From JAFGXT01 sp963677165 (GTDB lineage Bacteria > Verrucomicrobiota > Lentisphaeria > Victivallales > SZUA-371), in the NCBI GenBank assembly GCA_963677165.2, contig CAXXSX010000002.1:4898001-4962000 (forward strand): a DNA stretch of 64,000 nt, in the 5' to 3' direction. This document shows, one piece after another, positions 26,640-35,999 of the stretch (the first letter of the stretch is position 1; every line of letters starts with the position of its first letter). The notes beneath the pieces are model-generated. The model had not been told where the DNA came from. It did not search any database and saw only the letters and a program-made list of their open reading frames with translations. Position numbers and translations under genes: made by a program.

Positions 26640-26987
26640 ATGAATGTAAAAAAGAATCAGGTTATTATCATCGTACTATCTGTATTATGGGGATATCTGT
26701 CCGCCGCGTTTTTCTTTTTCGGCCCTTCAATTGACTGGCTGTATAATGATTTTACCGGCTACATCTATATGCTGTTTCTAGCATCAACTGCATTCTGCAA
26801 TATCATTTTCAGCTTGGTAGGAGTCTATTATCCATCTTGGCTTGCAGCAGGCATTTATTTCCTGATGCAAACGGTCATCTATCTGGTCACCGGTTGGCTT
26901 ATAGCCAGCATTTACGGCAGAGTAAAAAACGCAAAAATACAGCAAAAAGAAGCAGAACCTGTTCTTGAGGACGAAGAACAGGAATAA
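26640..26987 (+). CDS. Small three-TM membrane protein in the kinase operon
   Basis: A 115-residue protein I do not recognise. Three hydrophobic segments are visible at about 7-28, 38-64 and 68-93, followed by a charged tail (KNAKIQQKEAEPVLEDEEQE). The ribosome site GGGAGAGGTGAGAA before the ATG is excellent. It begins 25 bases after the second REC-kinase and ends before a stem-loop, so it is the last gene of the signalling operon. A role as a membrane partner of the kinases is a guess from position only. Confidence 0.6.
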   Translation: MNVKKNQVIIIVLSVLWGYLSAAFFFFGPSIDWLYNDFTGYIYMLFLASTAFCNIIFSLVGVYYPSWLAAGIYFLMQTVIYLVTGWLIASIYGRVKNAKIQQKEAEPVLEDEEQE

Positions 26988-27000
26988 TTAGAAAAACAAA

Positions 27001-27025
27001 GCCGGAACTTCTACTGTTCCGGCTT
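27001..27025. terminator. Stem-loop between the kinase operon and metY
   Basis: GCCGGAAC (27001-27008) and GTTCCGGC (27015-27022) form a perfect 8-bp GC-rich stem with a 7-nt loop. Short T-runs are present on both strands. It lies between convergent genes and probably terminates both. Confidence 0.7.
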
Positions 27026-27053
27026 TAATGGAAAATTTAATTTAACCTACGGA

Positions 27054-28331
27054 CTAAACCTGACTTAGAGCCTGATCAAAGTCAGCCATAATGTCGTTGA
27101 TGTTTTCAATACCAACAGACAAACGAATCAAGTCCGGAGTAACTCCAGCTGCAAGCTGTTCTTCAGCGGACAGCTGACGATGTGTCATACTGGCCGGATG
27201 CAGAACACCGGTACGAACATCCGCAACGTGAACAACGATCGCTGCCAACTTAAGACTGTTCATTACCTTTTCACCGGCATCGGCTCCGCCTTTTACGCCG
27301 AAAGTAAGGACGCCACTGCAGCCTTTCAGGTACTTCTTAGCGCGTTCGTAGTGCTTGTGACTCTTGAGGCCCGGATAATTAACCCAGCTTACCTTCGGAT
27401 GCGCTTCAAGAAATTCCGCCATTTTCTGCGCATTTTCGCAATGACGGTCCATTCTTACATGCAGGGTTTCAAGTCCCAGGTTGGACAGGAAAGCATTCAT
27501 CGGACTCATTATTGAGCCCAAATCGCGAATCCATTGAGCACGTGCTTTTACAATGTAAGCCTGCTCACCGAAGTCACGGGTATAAACCGTTCCGTGATAA
27601 CTGACATCCGGCTCTGTCATTTCCGGATACTTATCATCAGCTGCCCAGTCAAAATTACCACCATCTACAATCACGCCGCCCACACTGGTCGCATGACCGT
27701 CGATATATTTTGTTGAAGAGTGCATAACGATATTTGCGCCAAGCTCCAGGGGACGACACAAATATGGAGTGGCAAATGTATTATCCACAATAAACGGAAC
27801 ATGAATTTCTTTTGCGAGAGTCGCAAATTTATCAAAATCAAGCACGTCCATTGCGGGATTTGCAATGGTTTCAGCAAAAAGGGCCTTAGTATTCGGCTTT
27901 ACGTATTTACGAAGTTCTTCAATTGGCAGTTCCGCATCAACCAAAGTAACCTCTACGCCCATCTTTTTAAAAGTATTAGTAAACAGTGCCACAGTTCCGC
28001 CGTAAAGCGCACCGGCAGCAATAAAATGATCACCGGCAGTAGCAATATTCATAACGGAAACAGTTGAAGCAGTCTGTCCCGCAGAAGTAGCCAGGGCACC
28101 TACACCGCCTTCAAGGGCAGCCATTTTCTTTTCAAAAGCTTCACATGTGGGATTGCTCAGCCTGGAATACATATGACCTTCGGCCGCCAAGTCAAATAGA
28201 TCGGCAATGCCTTTTGCTGTATCATATTTATAAGTAGTGCTCTGATAAATCGGCAAGACGCGGGGCTCGCCGTTTTTCGGTTCCCACCCGCACTGAACGG
28301 CACGGGTTTCGGTGGACCAGTCGTTATTCAT
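27054..28331 (-). CDS. metY: O-acetylhomoserine aminocarboxypropyltransferase (sulfhydrylase)
   Basis: A 425-residue PLP enzyme of the Cys/Met metabolism family that makes homocysteine from O-acetylhomoserine and sulfide. Family signatures are YSRLSNPTCEAFEKKMAALEGG, the PLP lysine in MHSSTKYIDGHATSVGG, NLGLETLHVRMDRHCENA and the C-terminal LSVGIENINDIMADFDQAL. The length and the sequence between the PLP lysine and NLGLETL fit MetY better than the shorter MetB/MetC enzymes. GGAGA precedes the ATG. It is a single gene flanked by stem-loops. No SAM riboswitch was recognised in its short leader. Confidence 0.92.
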   Translation of the reverse strand: MNNDWSTETRAVQCGWEPKNGEPRVLPIYQSTTYKYDTAKGIADLFDLAAEGHMYSRLSNPTCEAFEKKMAALEGGVGALATSAGQTASTVSVMNIATAGDHFIAAGALYGGTVALFTNTFKKMGVEVTLVDAELPIEELRKYVKPNTKALFAETIANPAMDVLDFDKFATLAKEIHVPFIVDNTFATPYLCRPLELGANIVMHSSTKYIDGHATSVGGVIVDGGNFDWAADDKYPEMTEPDVSYHGTVYTRDFGEQAYIVKARAQWIRDLGSIMSPMNAFLSNLGLETLHVRMDRHCENAQKMAEFLEAHPKVSWVNYPGLKSHKHYERAKKYLKGCSGVLTFGVKGGADAGEKVMNSLKLAAIVVHVADVRTGVLHPASMTHRQLSAEEQLAAGVTPDLIRLSVGIENINDIMADFDQALSQV

Positions 28332-28420
28332 TGATATATCTCCATTATGACTATGATGTTCTGAAACCGTAAAACATACTCCCCTACCCCGACTTTTTCA
28401 ACTAAGTTACTGCGGATAAA

Positions 28421-28457
28421 TAAAAAGAAGCGCACTGTTATTCAACAATGCGCTTCT
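28421..28457 (-). terminator. Terminator of the GH42-like gene
   Basis: AGAAGCGCA (28426-28434) and TGCGCTTCT (28449-28457) form a 9-bp stem, partly extended by GTT/AAC pairing. It is followed on the minus strand by TTTTTAT. Confidence 0.85.
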
Positions 28458-28476
28458 GATAGAAGATGGAATACCT

Positions 28477-31400
28477 TTATAATCTAACTTTCAGTAACTT
28501 CAGCCCCCATTGCTTAAGAGTAAATGTACCAGGCTGTTTTTTATCTAAAATCATATCTGTAACCGAACCAGTAATATTCAATGTCACATCTGTGTTCCCA
28601 ATGTTCTCTATGTATACCATATAGCCACCGTCTTTCATCGGAGTGCAGCGCCAGTTTATGTCTTTCGGGTTCCCTTTTTGAACAGTCAGCATCACCGGTA
28701 GCCGTCCAACCGTATTATCCAGAATAGCCTGCAACTTATTTAACAATTCATCCTTGGATGCCAGCTTCAACAGTTTACCGGAAAGACGTTCAGAAACCTT
28801 AATTCCACCTTTCAACGGAGCTCCATACGGATTCTGCTTAAACGCATGTCCTACTGTTATCACTTTGCCTCCCTTATTAACAAACTTATTCAAAGCACCA
28901 ACAGTTGACTGTTTCACATTGGTAGCACTCACAGCGAAAATAACTTTATAATTTCCGAACTCACCTTTTTTCAACTGATCTTCGGAAATAAAACCAGCCT
29001 TGTGACCAGTATGCTGTAAGGCGTACCAAACAGCCTTACAACCATTTTCGTAATCAGAATTATCAATAGCGGATGCGGTTGAGTAAAGAATTGCGACTTC
29101 CGGTTTCACATGAACCCCATACTTGATTTCGTCAATCAGGCGGTTCGCAGCTTTTGAAGCATCATATACCGCCATGATATCCATCGGACGCCGGTAGATA
29201 TTGCCGTCAAGAGCATGCTTCTTCTCAAACATAGGCAAACTATAGGGTTCCCATACCCAAAGTGCAGTTCCCGAAAGACCATTCATATACTGGCCGAATA
29301 AGTTTTGATACATCTTTTCATAGGGAAACAACGGCTGATGACAATCCGGAACAATATGATTTTCCGTATTTACAATACTTACAGGTTTCATTGAAGCCAT
29401 CAGCCCCATAGTGAAGGAATCACTCGCATCGCAGCCGTTGAGATCGCTGAATTTGCCAAACAACTCATAGTCGGTTGCATTTACAAGCCCCATACCATGA
29501 AGCTGTTTTGTATCAATCAGTACACCAGGCCACTCTTCTCTAATGATCTTTGCCATCCAGGCATGCCACTCGGCAAACTCAAGAGTTTTGAACCAGTTGA
29601 CCTCGTAATACAATCCGGGATTTGTCTTGAACGTCGGATCGGAATGCGGCACCGCATCATCAAACGACTGGTAGCTTTTACGCCATGCAGAATTCAATTT
29701 TGAAATATTATTCTTATATTTGCGTTTGAGGTAGTCAATAAATCGCGTTCTAAACTGCTTGCGAGCCAAGCTAATACGCATACTGGGTTCGTTTGACAGG
29801 CAGAAACTATGCAACGCCCCGGCTCCCGGACTATTCCGCAATTCGGATATAACTTTGCGAAGATACGCTTCCATCAATTTTTGGGCATACGGATCCTGAA
29901 CATCATATCGCAGGAAAGATCCTCCGTTCCAGGCACATTCAGGATGTTTTTTCAGTGCCCAGCCGGGAAAATAGTGAGGAGACAACAACACACTGATCAC
30001 CACATTGGACTTCCAGGCTTTTTCCAACATATTTTGGATACCTTTAATACCCTTTCCAAAAATAAAAGAGCCGTCGCTGTTTTCTCCTTTGATAATTCTC
30101 GGACCGATTCCGATCTGCATGAAATTAACCCCAATATGCTGGAACCAGTTAACGTCACGCCATACCTGTGCAAAATGTCCGTATCCGGTAAATATAACCG
30201 GACGCGTTGATGATTCTCCTTTCGAATCCATTACTGTGGCATCCAGGTATCCATCTTTTATGGTCCGCTCAGAGCTCACGTAATTTGGTGTATCCGGCGC
30301 GACTTTGCCGTGTTTAGCATCGGCAATATCCTTATCCATGGAGTCCAATAACTGACTCAATTCGGTACAAACCCGTACCCCAACCCTTCCATTATAATCA
30401 GCATATTTCTGACTTCTTTTCGCCCGTTTCATCATGCCGTCTAACTCACGAAACTGCCTCTCGGCAATAGCGCACGCAACATTCATTCGTTCCGTTGCTT
30501 TATGCTCTTCGGCAAGGCTCTCTATTGTTTTTTTCAAAGCATCATAACGTGACTTAACGGTTGGAAGCATCTTCTTAAAGTCATTGTAATAATCTTCTTT
30601 TTGAATAGATAGCTCGGTTTGGACTTTTCCGTCACAAAAAACTTTTACTTTATGCTTTCCTCCTTCTATTTTACTACCGTCAATCCGCAAATCTGCAACC
30701 ATAGGTAGAGAATTATTTATAGCCCGGTCAGTAGGCAGAGACATCTTAAATTCCTTTCCACCCTTTTCCGGAATCACACGAATGGAATACTTACCTTTTT
30801 TAGCCGCCCCGGTTAGTATCAGACGTCCTGAAAAATCACTTGTAACGGTGGTATTTTCAGGGACCAGGAAAGCTGACGACTTACTACTGTCAAGCAAGCA
30901 AATCACGTTGTTTTTATTGCTTTTGTAGGAATATATCCCCATAGCAAGCGACAGCGCTTTGCGGTTAACCCCATCGTCGGTATCGTTAACCACTACATTA
31001 ACCCCAAATCTGCCGGAACCGTCACGATCAATATCACTGAGATATTCCCAACTTATCCGGGCTATAACCAAATAACCTCCTGATACAGGTTTAACCGTAT
31101 ATTGCATTTCATCACTGGTCAATGGGCGTTTGACCGTCCAGTCAAAATTACTGATTTTTCCACCAGACAGCGAAAAACCAATTTCACGGTCACATTTATT
31201 GCGTCCTTCTTTCAAAGAACATCTTTGATCAATTCCCAGCTGTACGGAATCTCCGTTCCACATATTCGCCCCCAGCTTGGCATGATGCTTGTTGTCTTTC
31301 ACTTTCGCATAAAAGATCAATCCCTTGGAGTCGGTAGCAAACGCGATCTTTGCCGATAAGTCAGATGAACTTTTCACCAGAGACTCTTTACCCAGCCCCT

Positions 31401-32058
31401 GCCCCGGTATGTTCACCAGTTCAGGACACATCATGGGAAGTGTACTTGGTATATCTCTGGCCCTTAGATTGAATGAATCAAACCGATTCACTACATACAA
31501 CCCATCATACTTGCTGTAAGGTTCTTTTTCGGAATACAATGCATTCAATGGACGCAGGCAGGCACTGGATACCTTCTCATCGCAAATCGCTTCAACCAGC
31601 AGACAAACTTCATAAGCATTTTTCCAGGAAAACTCTTTTTTATTACAAACAATCCGGGTCTGATACTTTTTCCATACCTTGCTGCTGCGAAGCCAGAGAC
31701 GCTGTTTCCATTTATTGCCGAACGCAAAAGATAAAAATCCCTTATTTGTGCCGACCGCATAACAGCTGATTTCATATTCCCGACCGGCAACTAACGTTAA
31801 AAACTGTCGTAATGCCGCACGATTCCCATAAGGCAAAGGACTTTTTACGAGTAAAGATGTCGGCGAATTATAGCCTCCGGAAACAATATCCATTGTTATT
31901 TTTTTCGGACTTTTTAATGTCCAGCCAGCCGGACCGCCATTTTTATCGCGCTTTTTAAAGTCACCGTTGTGTAACACGTTTACAGCCGAAGCGGAAACTC
32001 CTACAATCAGCAGAGTATACAAGCACAAATTCTTGAAATTTTTACAGTAGTTGATCAT
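28477..32058 (-). CDS. Large secreted GH42-like glycoside hydrolase with binding domains
   Basis: A 1193-residue secreted protein. From the chosen ATG at 32058 (AGAAGG upstream) the signal peptide is MINYCKNFKNLCLYTLLIVGVSASA; the frame is open to 32100. In order come a CBM-like beta domain (30-190), a CBM9/DOMON-like domain (about 230-410), a helical stretch (500-590) and a TIM-barrel of the GH-A clan (about 615-930). The acid/base pair is Asn-Glu (SNEPS, Glu757) and the nucleophile candidate is Glu899 (IVNTENH), as in GH42. A GATase-like domain (about 1020-1110) and a small beta domain follow. Beta-galactosidase or a related exo-activity is likely; the substrate is unknown. It ends the LacI-pseudopilin-hydrolase cassette. 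Confidence 0.75.
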   Translation of the reverse strand: MINYCKNFKNLCLYTLLIVGVSASAVNVLHNGDFKKRDKNGGPAGWTLKSPKKITMDIVSGGYNSPTSLLVKSPLPYGNRAALRQFLTLVAGREYEISCYAVGTNKGFLSFAFGNKWKQRLWLRSSKVWKKYQTRIVCNKKEFSWKNAYEVCLLVEAICDEKVSSACLRPLNALYSEKEPYSKYDGLYVVNRFDSFNLRARDIPSTLPMMCPELVNIPGQGLGKESLVKSSSDLSAKIAFATDSKGLIFYAKVKDNKHHAKLGANMWNGDSVQLGIDQRCSLKEGRNKCDREIGFSLSGGKISNFDWTVKRPLTSDEMQYTVKPVSGGYLVIARISWEYLSDIDRDGSGRFGVNVVVNDTDDGVNRKALSLAMGIYSYKSNKNNVICLLDSSKSSAFLVPENTTVTSDFSGRLILTGAAKKGKYSIRVIPEKGGKEFKMSLPTDRAINNSLPMVADLRIDGSKIEGGKHKVKVFCDGKVQTELSIQKEDYYNDFKKMLPTVKSRYDALKKTIESLAEEHKATERMNVACAIAERQFRELDGMMKRAKRSQKYADYNGRVGVRVCTELSQLLDSMDKDIADAKHGKVAPDTPNYVSSERTIKDGYLDATVMDSKGESSTRPVIFTGYGHFAQVWRDVNWFQHIGVNFMQIGIGPRIIKGENSDGSFIFGKGIKGIQNMLEKAWKSNVVISVLLSPHYFPGWALKKHPECAWNGGSFLRYDVQDPYAQKLMEAYLRKVISELRNSPGAGALHSFCLSNEPSMRISLARKQFRTRFIDYLKRKYKNNISKLNSAWRKSYQSFDDAVPHSDPTFKTNPGLYYEVNWFKTLEFAEWHAWMAKIIREEWPGVLIDTKQLHGMGLVNATDYELFGKFSDLNGCDASDSFTMGLMASMKPVSIVNTENHIVPDCHQPLFPYEKMYQNLFGQYMNGLSGTALWVWEPYSLPMFEKKHALDGNIYRRPMDIMAVYDASKAANRLIDEIKYGVHVKPEVAILYSTASAIDNSDYENGCKAVWYALQHTGHKAGFISEDQLKKGEFGNYKVIFAVSATNVKQSTVGALNKFVNKGGKVITVGHAFKQNPYGAPLKGGIKVSERLSGKLLKLASKDELLNKLQAILDNTVGRLPVMLTVQKGNPKDINWRCTPMKDGGYMVYIENIGNTDVTLNITGSVTDMILDKKQPGTFTLKQWGLKLLKVRL

Positions 32059-32188
32059 AAAAAACCTTCTGTTAAATAGATACAAAGAGGGCGTGAACAT
32101 ATATGTTTATTATTAATAAAAAACAGATTTCGACTTAAATTTCCCTCTCTATTTTAAATCGAAATCTGCCAATATCTATAGTATCGTA

Positions 32189-32875
32189 TTAGTGAGTCAA
32201 TCCTGCATTTTCACATTCCGAAAGTGGACGCTGAAACTTACGAGTTCCGGCAAAAGTGTGAACTATACATATAGCATTTCGTTTAACAAATTCCGCATGT
32301 CCGTCAAGATAGGAAACATTTATTCCATCGGCATGATTTAATACAACTTGATATGTGGAGGTCGGTGCGTCTTGATCAAGAAAAAGAATCATATTGGGTT
32401 TATCCTTGGCTAATTGAGGAGATCGGCTATAATATTCGCTATTCAAATAACCTCTGTGACGATTCATAAAAGCAACATAGTTACTAATGCTATTGCCAAG
32501 ATTATTCGGGTCACTGCCAAAATAATTACCAGTATGGGATGGTCTAGCCGGACATTTTACAATTCCAGGACGAACACCTATATCATAAAAAGCCCTGATC
32601 GAAGAAAGCATAGCTCCTGAACTAAACGCATCTCCATTCCCCCCCCATTGCTGCGGTACATCGGTACGGCTTCCCAAAATCGGAAGTCTACCATTAAAAC
32701 CATCGGCATAGGTAAGAGTGAACAATGCCAACTGCTTAAGATTACTGGTACACTTAATCCTTTTCGCCATATTTCGAGCTTTTCCTAAGGCAGGTAGTAG
32801 CATTGCCGCAAGAATTGCAATAATTGCTATCACAACAAGCAACTCAATAAGTGTAAATCTTTTTATTCTTTTCAT
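32189..32875 (-). CDS. Pseudopilin-like protein (prepilin N-terminal methylation, H-X9-DG type)
   Basis: The start MKRIKRFTLIELLVVIAIIAIL is a type IV pilin/pseudopilin signal with the conserved Glu at +5, but the residue before Phe is Arg, not Gly. The C-terminal domain ends with HADGINVSYLDGHAEF, which fits the H-X9-DG motif of the prepilin-associated family common in Lentisphaerota and Planctomycetota. The ATG at 32875 follows GGGAG; the frame is open to 32929 but would run into the LacI gene. The gene starts 23 bases after the LacI stop and 130 bases before the GH42-like gene. Function of this family is unknown. Confidence 0.85.
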   Translation of the reverse strand: MKRIKRFTLIELLVVIAIIAILAAMLLPALGKARNMAKRIKCTSNLKQLALFTLTYADGFNGRLPILGSRTDVPQQWGGNGDAFSSGAMLSSIRAFYDIGVRPGIVKCPARPSHTGNYFGSDPNNLGNSISNYVAFMNRHRGYLNSEYYSRSPQLAKDKPNMILFLDQDAPTSTYQVVLNHADGINVSYLDGHAEFVKRNAICIVHTFAGTRKFQRPLSECENAGLTH

Positions 32876-32897
32876 TTCTTTCTCCCTTTTGTTTTTA

Positions 32898-33947
32898 TTA
32901 TTTGACTGAAACCGATTTTCCATTAACAATTACTGCATCATATAAAATATGTTTTGCCGGAGCCGACGGATAACTTATCCTGGAATGAACAAGCTCTACC
33001 GCGGAAAATCCCAAATTAGGACACGGCAATTTTACACTTTGTAGTTTGGTCAAACCAGAGGGAACCGGGACACAGTCAAAACCAGTCAAAGAAATATCTT
33101 CCGGCACCCTGATTCCAGCTTTATTCAATTCGCGCATTAACGCATAACCAGTACTATCATTAGCGCACATAATTGCGCTTAAACCATTATTCATCTGCTT
33201 TTTTATATTTTCAATAAGAGATCTATCTATTTCAGATTTAGATAAATCAAAGACCAAGTCGGGGTTAAATGCTAAACCATGATTTATGATTGCTTCAACA
33301 TATGCGGCAAAACGAACCTTGGACCAACTGAATGTATCAATTTTACCAATATATCCAATTTTACGATGCCCCTTTTGGTACACCCCTTTTGCCAACTGAA
33401 TCATAGCTCCAGTCTGATTGGAGCTGGTATGGTCTACATTCGGTAAGCCATAATCATTATTAATTGAAACGCAAACGAATTCTTCAGCCAGTTTTTTCAC
33501 TACATGCTCGGGATAGTAATGAATCAAAACAATACCACTAACCATTCCATCTCGAACCATTCTGGGAAGCATTTCATTATCAGCAGCCTTTTCACGATAT
33601 TCCAACGGAACATAATGCACAATTAAAGATGAATCGAATTGTGAGGCAGCATTACTCATCCCCGCAATTATTCCTGGCACCAGAGAGTTTTCATATTCTT
33701 CCATTCCAGCCACTGCATCAGACTGAATGAGTGCACAAACCGGCAACATACCATCATGGATTTGTTTGCCTGCTTTTACTGCTCGGGATCTAAATGCAGT
33801 CGGCGTATTATAGCCCAGCTTCTGAGCGGTCTCAAGCACCATAGCACGGGTTTGGGCACTGATCGAAAGATCGTTTTTTAATGATCGTGATACCGTCGCA
33901 ACCGATACATTTAAACGCTTGGCTATTGCTTGTTGATTTACCGACAT
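32898..33947 (-). CDS. LacI-family transcriptional regulator (cassette 1)
   Basis: A 349-residue repressor-type protein. Residues 1-50 form the helix-turn-helix and hinge (QQAIAKRLNVSVATVSRSL and TRAMVLETAQKLGYNTPT). The rest is a periplasmic-binding-like ligand domain, with HRKIGYIGK, AIMCANDSTGYALMRELNKAGIRVPEDISLTGFDC typical of the family. It is the first gene of the unit LacI-pseudopilin-GH42-like, and its promoter carries a palindromic operator candidate, so autoregulation by a sugar ligand released by the enzymes is likely. The ligand cannot be read from the sequence. Confidence 0.93.
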   Translation of the reverse strand: MSVNQQAIAKRLNVSVATVSRSLKNDLSISAQTRAMVLETAQKLGYNTPTAFRSRAVKAGKQIHDGMLPVCALIQSDAVAGMEEYENSLVPGIIAGMSNAASQFDSSLIVHYVPLEYREKAADNEMLPRMVRDGMVSGIVLIHYYPEHVVKKLAEEFVCVSINNDYGLPNVDHTSSNQTGAMIQLAKGVYQKGHRKIGYIGKIDTFSWSKVRFAAYVEAIINHGLAFNPDLVFDLSKSEIDRSLIENIKKQMNNGLSAIMCANDSTGYALMRELNKAGIRVPEDISLTGFDCVPVPSGLTKLQSVKLPCPNLGFSAVELVHSRISYPSAPAKHILYDAVIVNGKSVSVK

Positions 33948-33986
33948 TTCTTTAATCTTCTCATTATTTGCATAAAATTAACTAAG

Positions 33987-34024
33987 TTTACGTAAATTAT
34001 ATTAACTTTTAAACAAAAAATCAA
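33987..34024 (-). promoter_or_regulatory. Promoter and operator of the cassette 1 LacI gene
   Basis: On the minus strand TTGATT (34024-34019), a 17-base spacer and TATAAT (34001-33996) make a good sigma70-like promoter. Overlapping the end of the -10 box is the perfect 10-bp palindrome TTTACGTAAA (33996-33987), where a LacI-type protein with a central CG operator could block transcription. It ends 39 bases before the start codon. Confidence 0.6.
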
Positions 34025-34098
34025 CCAATGTTGCTAAAAAAACATGATTTTTTCTAAATTTAAGCTCAACATAATCTTTTAATTGTAATTTTCGTCAG

Positions 34099-34128
34099 AC
34101 AGGTTAAATTTATGCAAAACAGGTTAAA
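34099..34128. repeat. Direct repeats in the LacI / radical SAM divergent region
   Basis: ACAGGTTAAA occurs at 34099-34108 and 34119-34128, exactly 20 bases apart, and a related GCAAAACAGATCAAAT lies at 34222-34237. The 300-base gap also contains ATCCGTCATACGGAT (34201-34215), an inverted repeat just before the radical SAM gene. These may be activator sites; no known family is assigned. Confidence 0.4.
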
Positions 34129-34247
34129 CAATAAAATTTCAATCTTTTCTGTTTTCGCAAGGAGCGTCAGTGACTTGAGTTTAAAGCAACAACGAACGCA
34201 ATCCGTCATACGGATAATTTTGCAAAACAGATCAAATATCCTATTAC

Positions 34248-35921
34248 ATGATTAAAAGTAACGCAAAAATAGTTTTTATCGGAATCAATTCCTCTTATTC
34301 ACATACCATGCTGTCGTATGGTTATATCCGCACGTATACAGAAAAGCATCTGACGGACCTTAACTGGAAATATCTTGAATCCAATATAAAAGACGACGCC
34401 ATCTGCTTCGCCGTAACTGCCGCCGAAGAACAACCCGACATTATCCTGGCGACCGCATACCTGTTCAATCAGGAGTTTCTGTTAAAATTACTCAAACCAT
34501 TAAAACAGTTGTGTCCGAAATGTAAGATATTCCTCGGCGGACCTCAATTTCTGGGTGACAACCGGGAATTTCTTAGAGCCAATCCCGAAATCAACGGCGT
34601 GATCCGCGGAGACGAAAGCAGTGTTTATAGAGTTATCTCCGGCGATATAACATCCCCTGGCTTATGCTGCATTACTAACGACAATTATTTTGATAATGGC
34701 ATAGCCTCCCACTTGGGAAAAGCCGACGAGATCCCCTCCCCTTATATAGAAGGCTACTATCAGCGCGGAAAACCGTTCTATCAAGTGGAAACCTCGCGCG
34801 GCTGTAACGGCAGATGCTGTTTCTGCACCAGTGCTCTCAGCAACAATGTGATGACCTTTTCTATCGACCGCATACGAAATGAACTTTCTGTTCTGGTAAA
34901 AGATGGAGTAAAGGAAATCCGGATTGTTGATCGTACTTTCAATGAAAGCACACCACGTGCACTTGAGCTGCTCCGGCTATTCAGAGATGAATTCCCAACC
35001 ATGCGTTTTCATCTTGAAATAAATCCAGCCAAGTTAAACGACTCCCTGCTGGAGATGATCAAGTCATTCCCGACAGGACATCTCCATTTGGAAGTTGGAA
35101 TTCAGACATTTTCCGATACCTCGCTGAAAGCGGTATCGCGTCCGGCAAATTCACAACGCAGCCATGATGGTCTGAAACAATTGACTGTGCTTGATAATAT
35201 AGAAGTTCATGCCGACCTGATTGCCGGACTGCCCGAACAAAATTACCGCGACCTCTTGCACGACATTCAACAAATGGTTGAAATCGGCCCCGAGGAAATA
35301 CAGTTGGAAAACCTGAAAGTTCTTCCGGGCACCCCATTGGAACAATCACCGTCGGCCGGAATGATATGGAATCCCCTTCCCCCGTACGACATTCTAGAGA
35401 CTGCCGGATTCACCAGAAATGAACTGATCAAGACTCGAATCTTATCGAAATTGATAGACGGGTATTATAACGTACCAGGCTTTCGTAAGCTATTCACTTA
35501 CTGCGTAAAAAGAGTTCCGGATTTCTCTGAACGCTTTTGTGAACATGTAAGAGTCAACTGTGACCCTCTGTCAAAACACAGTCCCAAAATGCGACTGGAA
35601 TTACTGGAAAGCTTTGCAAGTAACACCAACGATAAACTCACAGCAGAGTTGGTGAGATTCACCTGGCTTCAACTTGGAATATCACCGGACAAGTACGGCA
35701 TAAAAGTACGAAAAATTCTTCCCGAAGACAAACTTGAAGGCTCTCCGATATGGGATTCAAACTCTGATAAGCCGGCAAAACGTTGCTTTGATGCAAACTT
35801 CAATTTCAATGTATCGGAATATTTAACAACAGGAAATGCCCAACTGACTCAATTAGCGTATCTTTGTCGTTTCTTCATGGTCCACGGTCAAAATATGAAA
35901 TCTATTTTCAAAATTTCTTAG
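34248..35921 (+). CDS. B12-binding domain radical SAM protein
   Basis: A 557-residue protein with an N-terminal cobalamin-binding-like Rossmann domain (residues 1-140, with PDIILATAYLFNQE and FLGGPQFL) and a radical SAM domain. The cluster cysteines are 186, 190 and 193 (SRGCNGRCCFC). The VDRTFNE segment, HLEINPAKL and HADLIAGLPEQ match the group often annotated as B12-binding radical SAM with a C-terminal DUF4080 domain. No substrate is known for the group. It has no obvious ribosome binding site (ATCCTATTACATG), so expression may be low. It is monocistronic, divergent from cassette 1. Confidence 0.82.
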   Translation: MIKSNAKIVFIGINSSYSHTMLSYGYIRTYTEKHLTDLNWKYLESNIKDDAICFAVTAAEEQPDIILATAYLFNQEFLLKLLKPLKQLCPKCKIFLGGPQFLGDNREFLRANPEINGVIRGDESSVYRVISGDITSPGLCCITNDNYFDNGIASHLGKADEIPSPYIEGYYQRGKPFYQVETSRGCNGRCCFCTSALSNNVMTFSIDRIRNELSVLVKDGVKEIRIVDRTFNESTPRALELLRLFRDEFPTMRFHLEINPAKLNDSLLEMIKSFPTGHLHLEVGIQTFSDTSLKAVSRPANSQRSHDGLKQLTVLDNIEVHADLIAGLPEQNYRDLLHDIQQMVEIGPEEIQLENLKVLPGTPLEQSPSAGMIWNPLPPYDILETAGFTRNELIKTRILSKLIDGYYNVPGFRKLFTYCVKRVPDFSERFCEHVRVNCDPLSKHSPKMRLELLESFASNTNDKLTAELVRFTWLQLGISPDKYGIKVRKILPEDKLEGSPIWDSNSDKPAKRCFDANFNFNVSEYLTTGNAQLTQLAYLCRFFMVHGQNMKSIFKIS

Positions 35922-35999
35922 CTACCTCTTATTGTCAAAACTTAATTGAACAAATATAATATAATTATCCATAAAACTAACCAAAGGGAAAGGTGAATT

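Noticed and set aside
28332..28420. SAM riboswitch upstream of metY
   Set aside because: The leader is short and shows no S-box-like paired elements.
32876..32929. N-terminal extension of the cassette 1 pseudopilin
   Set aside because: It would overlap the LacI gene and place about 18 extra residues before a normal pilin leader; GGGAG supports the later ATG.
34201..34215. ATCCGT-CAT-ACGGAT as a terminator
   Set aside because: The stem is only 6 bp and is not downstream of any gene on its strand; more likely an operator or chance.
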